NCBI GenBank assembly: GCA_910584235.1
Contig: CAJTZD010000024.1
Location: 1 to 54,675 of the forward strand
Length of the DNA stretch: 54,675 bases
Origin: an uncultured Acetatifactor sp.
Lineage (GTDB): Bacteria > Bacillota > Clostridia > Lachnospirales > Lachnospiraceae
Reading direction: 5' to 3'
The notes under the pieces were generated by a model. The model saw only the letters and a list, made by a program, of their open reading frames with translations. It was not told where the DNA came from and did no database searches. The position numbers were made by a program, and so were the translations under genes. Of the stretch, positions 52,706 to 54,675 are shown piece by piece. The first letter of the stretch is position 1. Each line of letters starts with the position of its first letter.

Positions 52706-52759
52706 GCGGAAGGCAAATGAAAAATTATACGGACAAGATTAAATACGGGGGGATATTTC

Positions 52760-54675
52760 TTGAAATTACTGTATGTATATATGGAATTCTATGATAATAA
52801 GGGAAACAATACATTATATAGAGGCTTTAAGCATTTTGAAGTCAATTTGGGAAAAGATTATTTTATAACATATAAGAACAATAGACTTCTCGTATCAGAT
52901 ATGGAATTTGCATTGCCCCAGGGATTTTGGGGGCACAATATCTATAATGTCTCTACCTTAGCTGGAGATAACGGTTCCGGAAAATCAACCATTTTGAACT
53001 GTATTATTGAACTGCTGCAGCAGATCTATCAGGGGAGAATCCTCAATTACAATAAGAGCATATTGATAATTGAGAATGATGGACTTTTGTCAGCGCTCCA
53101 TATGCCGGGCAGGGGCAAGGATAGTTTGGAGATAAAGGGAAAAGAGATTCCGATATATATTTTACACGCATTCGAAGCATTGTCATTGGGATGGGCATCT
53201 GATGCCATAATGAAAACAAAAATGATATATCTTACGAATACATTAAACGAAGAAGATTATAGAAGGGGGAGGTCAGGATATGCGCAGAGTCATTGGAACC
53301 TGAAAAGGTATACGCATATCCGAAATCAATTCTTATATGATTGCTCTACCTGCGGCCTTATGCTGTCTGATTATAGAAACGAGATAGACAGAAAACGTTA
53401 TCAGGAAAGAAATGAGGAAAGCTGGCTCAGTGTGTTTTTTGCTTATGAACAGTATAAACAAGTAAAGTATGTATTTGACAAGAGGCAATACAGAATACTA
53501 AAGCGTCTGAAAGCTCAGGGCTATCAGGTTCCTGTACCAAAGCAATTGTCCGTTGCCATGGAGCCGGCAGATTTTGGCCTGTTTTTTTCAGGAGAGTCTC
53601 GGGCAGCAGGGTTTAGAGCAGAGTCAAGAGAAAAGACAATCATGTTCCCCAGGGCAGCAGGAAAAATAGAATTATGGAAAAAGAAGATAAAAGATAAGGA
53701 GACAATAAAGGAATCAGACTTCTTTACAGATGTGCTGTTGTATGGTCTTGCATGCAACTGTGTTTTAAGTCTGCTTAGAAGCATTTTATTGGATATGTCA
53801 GAGAAGGAAAATGCATTTGTAGACCAGATTAATCGTGTATTGATAAAACAGGAACAGAAAGCTGAAATAAACCCAGAGCTGGAAGCAGCTGAATTCACAA
53901 TGGTAGTCCATGAAATTATTAAGATATACCGATCTATGTCTCAGGAAAATAACAGTTATCTTCATCAAATGGAAAGATATTATGCGGAATTTATAGAATA
54001 TATCTTTGGAGAGCGGGCTGCGCTTTTGAGCCACTTTCAGATGAAAGCTTCAGTTCAGGACTATTTGGGAAGTGATATAACCACATTAACATTTTTTGTT
54101 GCATTAGAGGATGCAGAATGGTTTTGCGAGTTTCTGCAAAAATACAGGTACACCTGTAATCCGCATTATTATTTAAATTTTAGTTGGGGACTAAGTAGTG
54201 GAGAGAACAATCTGCTCAGACTTTTTACATCATTTTATTATATCTTTGAAAGGGACTTTGCCAATGAAAAGAATGGTGAGTGCAAAATTTATAATTTTGA
54301 CAAGGCAGGGCATAGAATTGTGTGTGATTCTATTATTCTTATTATGGATGAAGCAGACCTGACTTATCATCCTGACTGGCAAAGGCAGTTTATTTCCGTG
54401 GTAACAGCTTTTCTGCAGGAAATATATCCACCGGAATGTTGTAAGGAGATTCAGATTGTTCTTTCCACGCACTCCCCGCTTTTACTGGGAGATATGCCCC
54501 AGCATAATGTGATTTATCTAAGGACTAACGATGAAACGGGTATAACAGAAGTAGATAACAGCGGCCGGCTTGAAACGTTTGGGCAAAACATCCATCTTAT
54601 ATTAAGGGACAGCTTTTTCTTATTGTATTTATTCCGAAATATAGGAAGAAAAAGTTGTATGGTCAGGTACGGGCC
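52760..54675 (+). CDS. ABC/AAA-type ATPase, partial
   Basis: The gene leaves the window without a stop; about 638 codons are visible from TTG 52760, six bases after GGGGGGAT. Walker A is AGDNGSGKSTILN (Gly69-Thr77). A long insert of about 400 residues, largely helical, separates it from the ABC signature GLSSGENNLLRLF (Ser479-Asn483), Walker B IILIMDEADL (Asp530, Glu531) and the switch His in LSTHSPLLLGD (His571). This is the OLD/AAA_21-like or SMC-like branch of ABC ATPases, common in conflict systems, not a transporter ATPase. It follows the small protein after 54 bases. The part beyond the window could hold a fused nuclease domain or be followed by another component. Confidence 0.82.
   Translation, partial: MKLLYVYMEFYDNKGNNTLYRGFKHFEVNLGKDYFITYKNNRLLVSDMEFALPQGFWGHNIYNVSTLAGDNGSGKSTILNCIIELLQQIYQGRILNYNKSILIIENDGLLSALHMPGRGKDSLEIKGKEIPIYILHAFEALSLGWASDAIMKTKMIYLTNTLNEEDYRRGRSGYAQSHWNLKRYTHIRNQFLYDCSTCGLMLSDYRNEIDRKRYQERNEESWLSVFFAYEQYKQVKYVFDKRQYRILKRLKAQGYQVPVPKQLSVAMEPADFGLFFSGESRAAGFRAESREKTIMFPRAAGKIELWKKKIKDKETIKESDFFTDVLLYGLACNCVLSLLRSILLDMSEKENAFVDQINRVLIKQEQKAEINPELEAAEFTMVVHEIIKIYRSMSQENNSYLHQMERYYAEFIEYIFGERAALLSHFQMKASVQDYLGSDITTLTFFVALEDAEWFCEFLQKYRYTCNPHYYLNFSWGLSSGENNLLRLFTSFYYIFERDFANEKNGECKIYNFDKAGHRIVCDSIILIMDEADLTYHPDWQRQFISVVTAFLQEIYPPECCKEIQIVLSTHSPLLLGDMPQHNVIYLRTNDETGITEVDNSGRLETFGQNIHLILRDSFFLLYLFRNIGRKSCMVRYG

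Noticed and set aside
1..54675. CRISPR array, tRNA or rRNA genes
   Set aside because: No regularly spaced repeat array and no tRNA or rRNA-like segment was noticed on reading either strand.

Overview
The window looks like a low-to-mid GC Gram-positive gut anaerobe of the Clostridia, most likely Lachnospiraceae. The clues are strong GGAGG-type ribosome binding sites, frequent TTG/GTG starts, AraC-type regulators next to sugar enzymes, GPH and MFS sugar carriers, and conjugative-element genes (DUF4320, Tn916-type integrase/excisionase, Soj/ParA, DUF3970-like) typical of that family. No rRNA, tRNA or CRISPR array was seen. All assignments come from reading translations; no database search was run.

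Layout. (1) 1-1060, minus strand: edge of a conjugative element, with a DUF4320 pilin-like membrane protein and a partial membrane protein. (2) 1102-42343: a very large acylated-glycoside utilisation region. A minus-strand AraC regulator and MFS carrier diverge from a long plus-strand run: tannase-like esterase, pectin-acetylesterase (PAE)-like hydrolase, GH78 alpha-L-rhamnosidase, a heterodimeric exporter-fold ABC transporter, HSL-type esterase, GH2, type-B carboxylesterase, membrane-anchored hydrolase and a second PAE-like protein. A second AraC gene (minus) faces a second run: HSL esterase, GPH symporter, acetyl-esterase, GH3, second GH78 and GH94 phosphorylase, closed by a terminator. A third run holds two more PAE-like hydrolases, another HSL esterase, a class II aldolase, a FucI/AraA-type isomerase, an FGGY kinase, a DUF4432 epimerase-like protein and a second GH2. 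(3) 42.3-47.2 kb: mobile-element module with an XRE regulator, an inverted-repeat-rich non-coding stretch, an excisionase-like protein, an orphan Phd/YefM antitoxin, a tyrosine recombinase, a repeat-containing intergenic region, a DUF3970-like protein and a 3'-truncated parA. (4) 47.2-54.7 kb: proteins of unknown role (a 416-residue protein, a frameshifted LRR protein, a HEAT-like protein) and then a tight run of HExxH metallopeptidase, small helical protein and large ABC/AAA-type ATPase that leaves the window.

Working model for region 2 (inference): small acylated, deoxy-sugar-containing plant glycosides are partly deacylated at the membrane by anchored esterases, taken up by MFS/GPH carriers, further deacylated by soluble esterases and cut inside the cell by GH78, GH2 and GH3. 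GH94 would phosphorolyse a disaccharide, and the isomerase-kinase-aldolase set would feed the released sugar into glycolysis. At least ten esterase/hydrolase genes against six glycosidase/phosphorylase genes is unusually ester-heavy, and no pectate lyase or extracellular depolymerase was seen.

The two stretches most worth follow-up are this esterase-rich locus and the peptidase / small protein / ATPase run at the right edge, which has the layout of an ABC-ATPase three-component conflict system.
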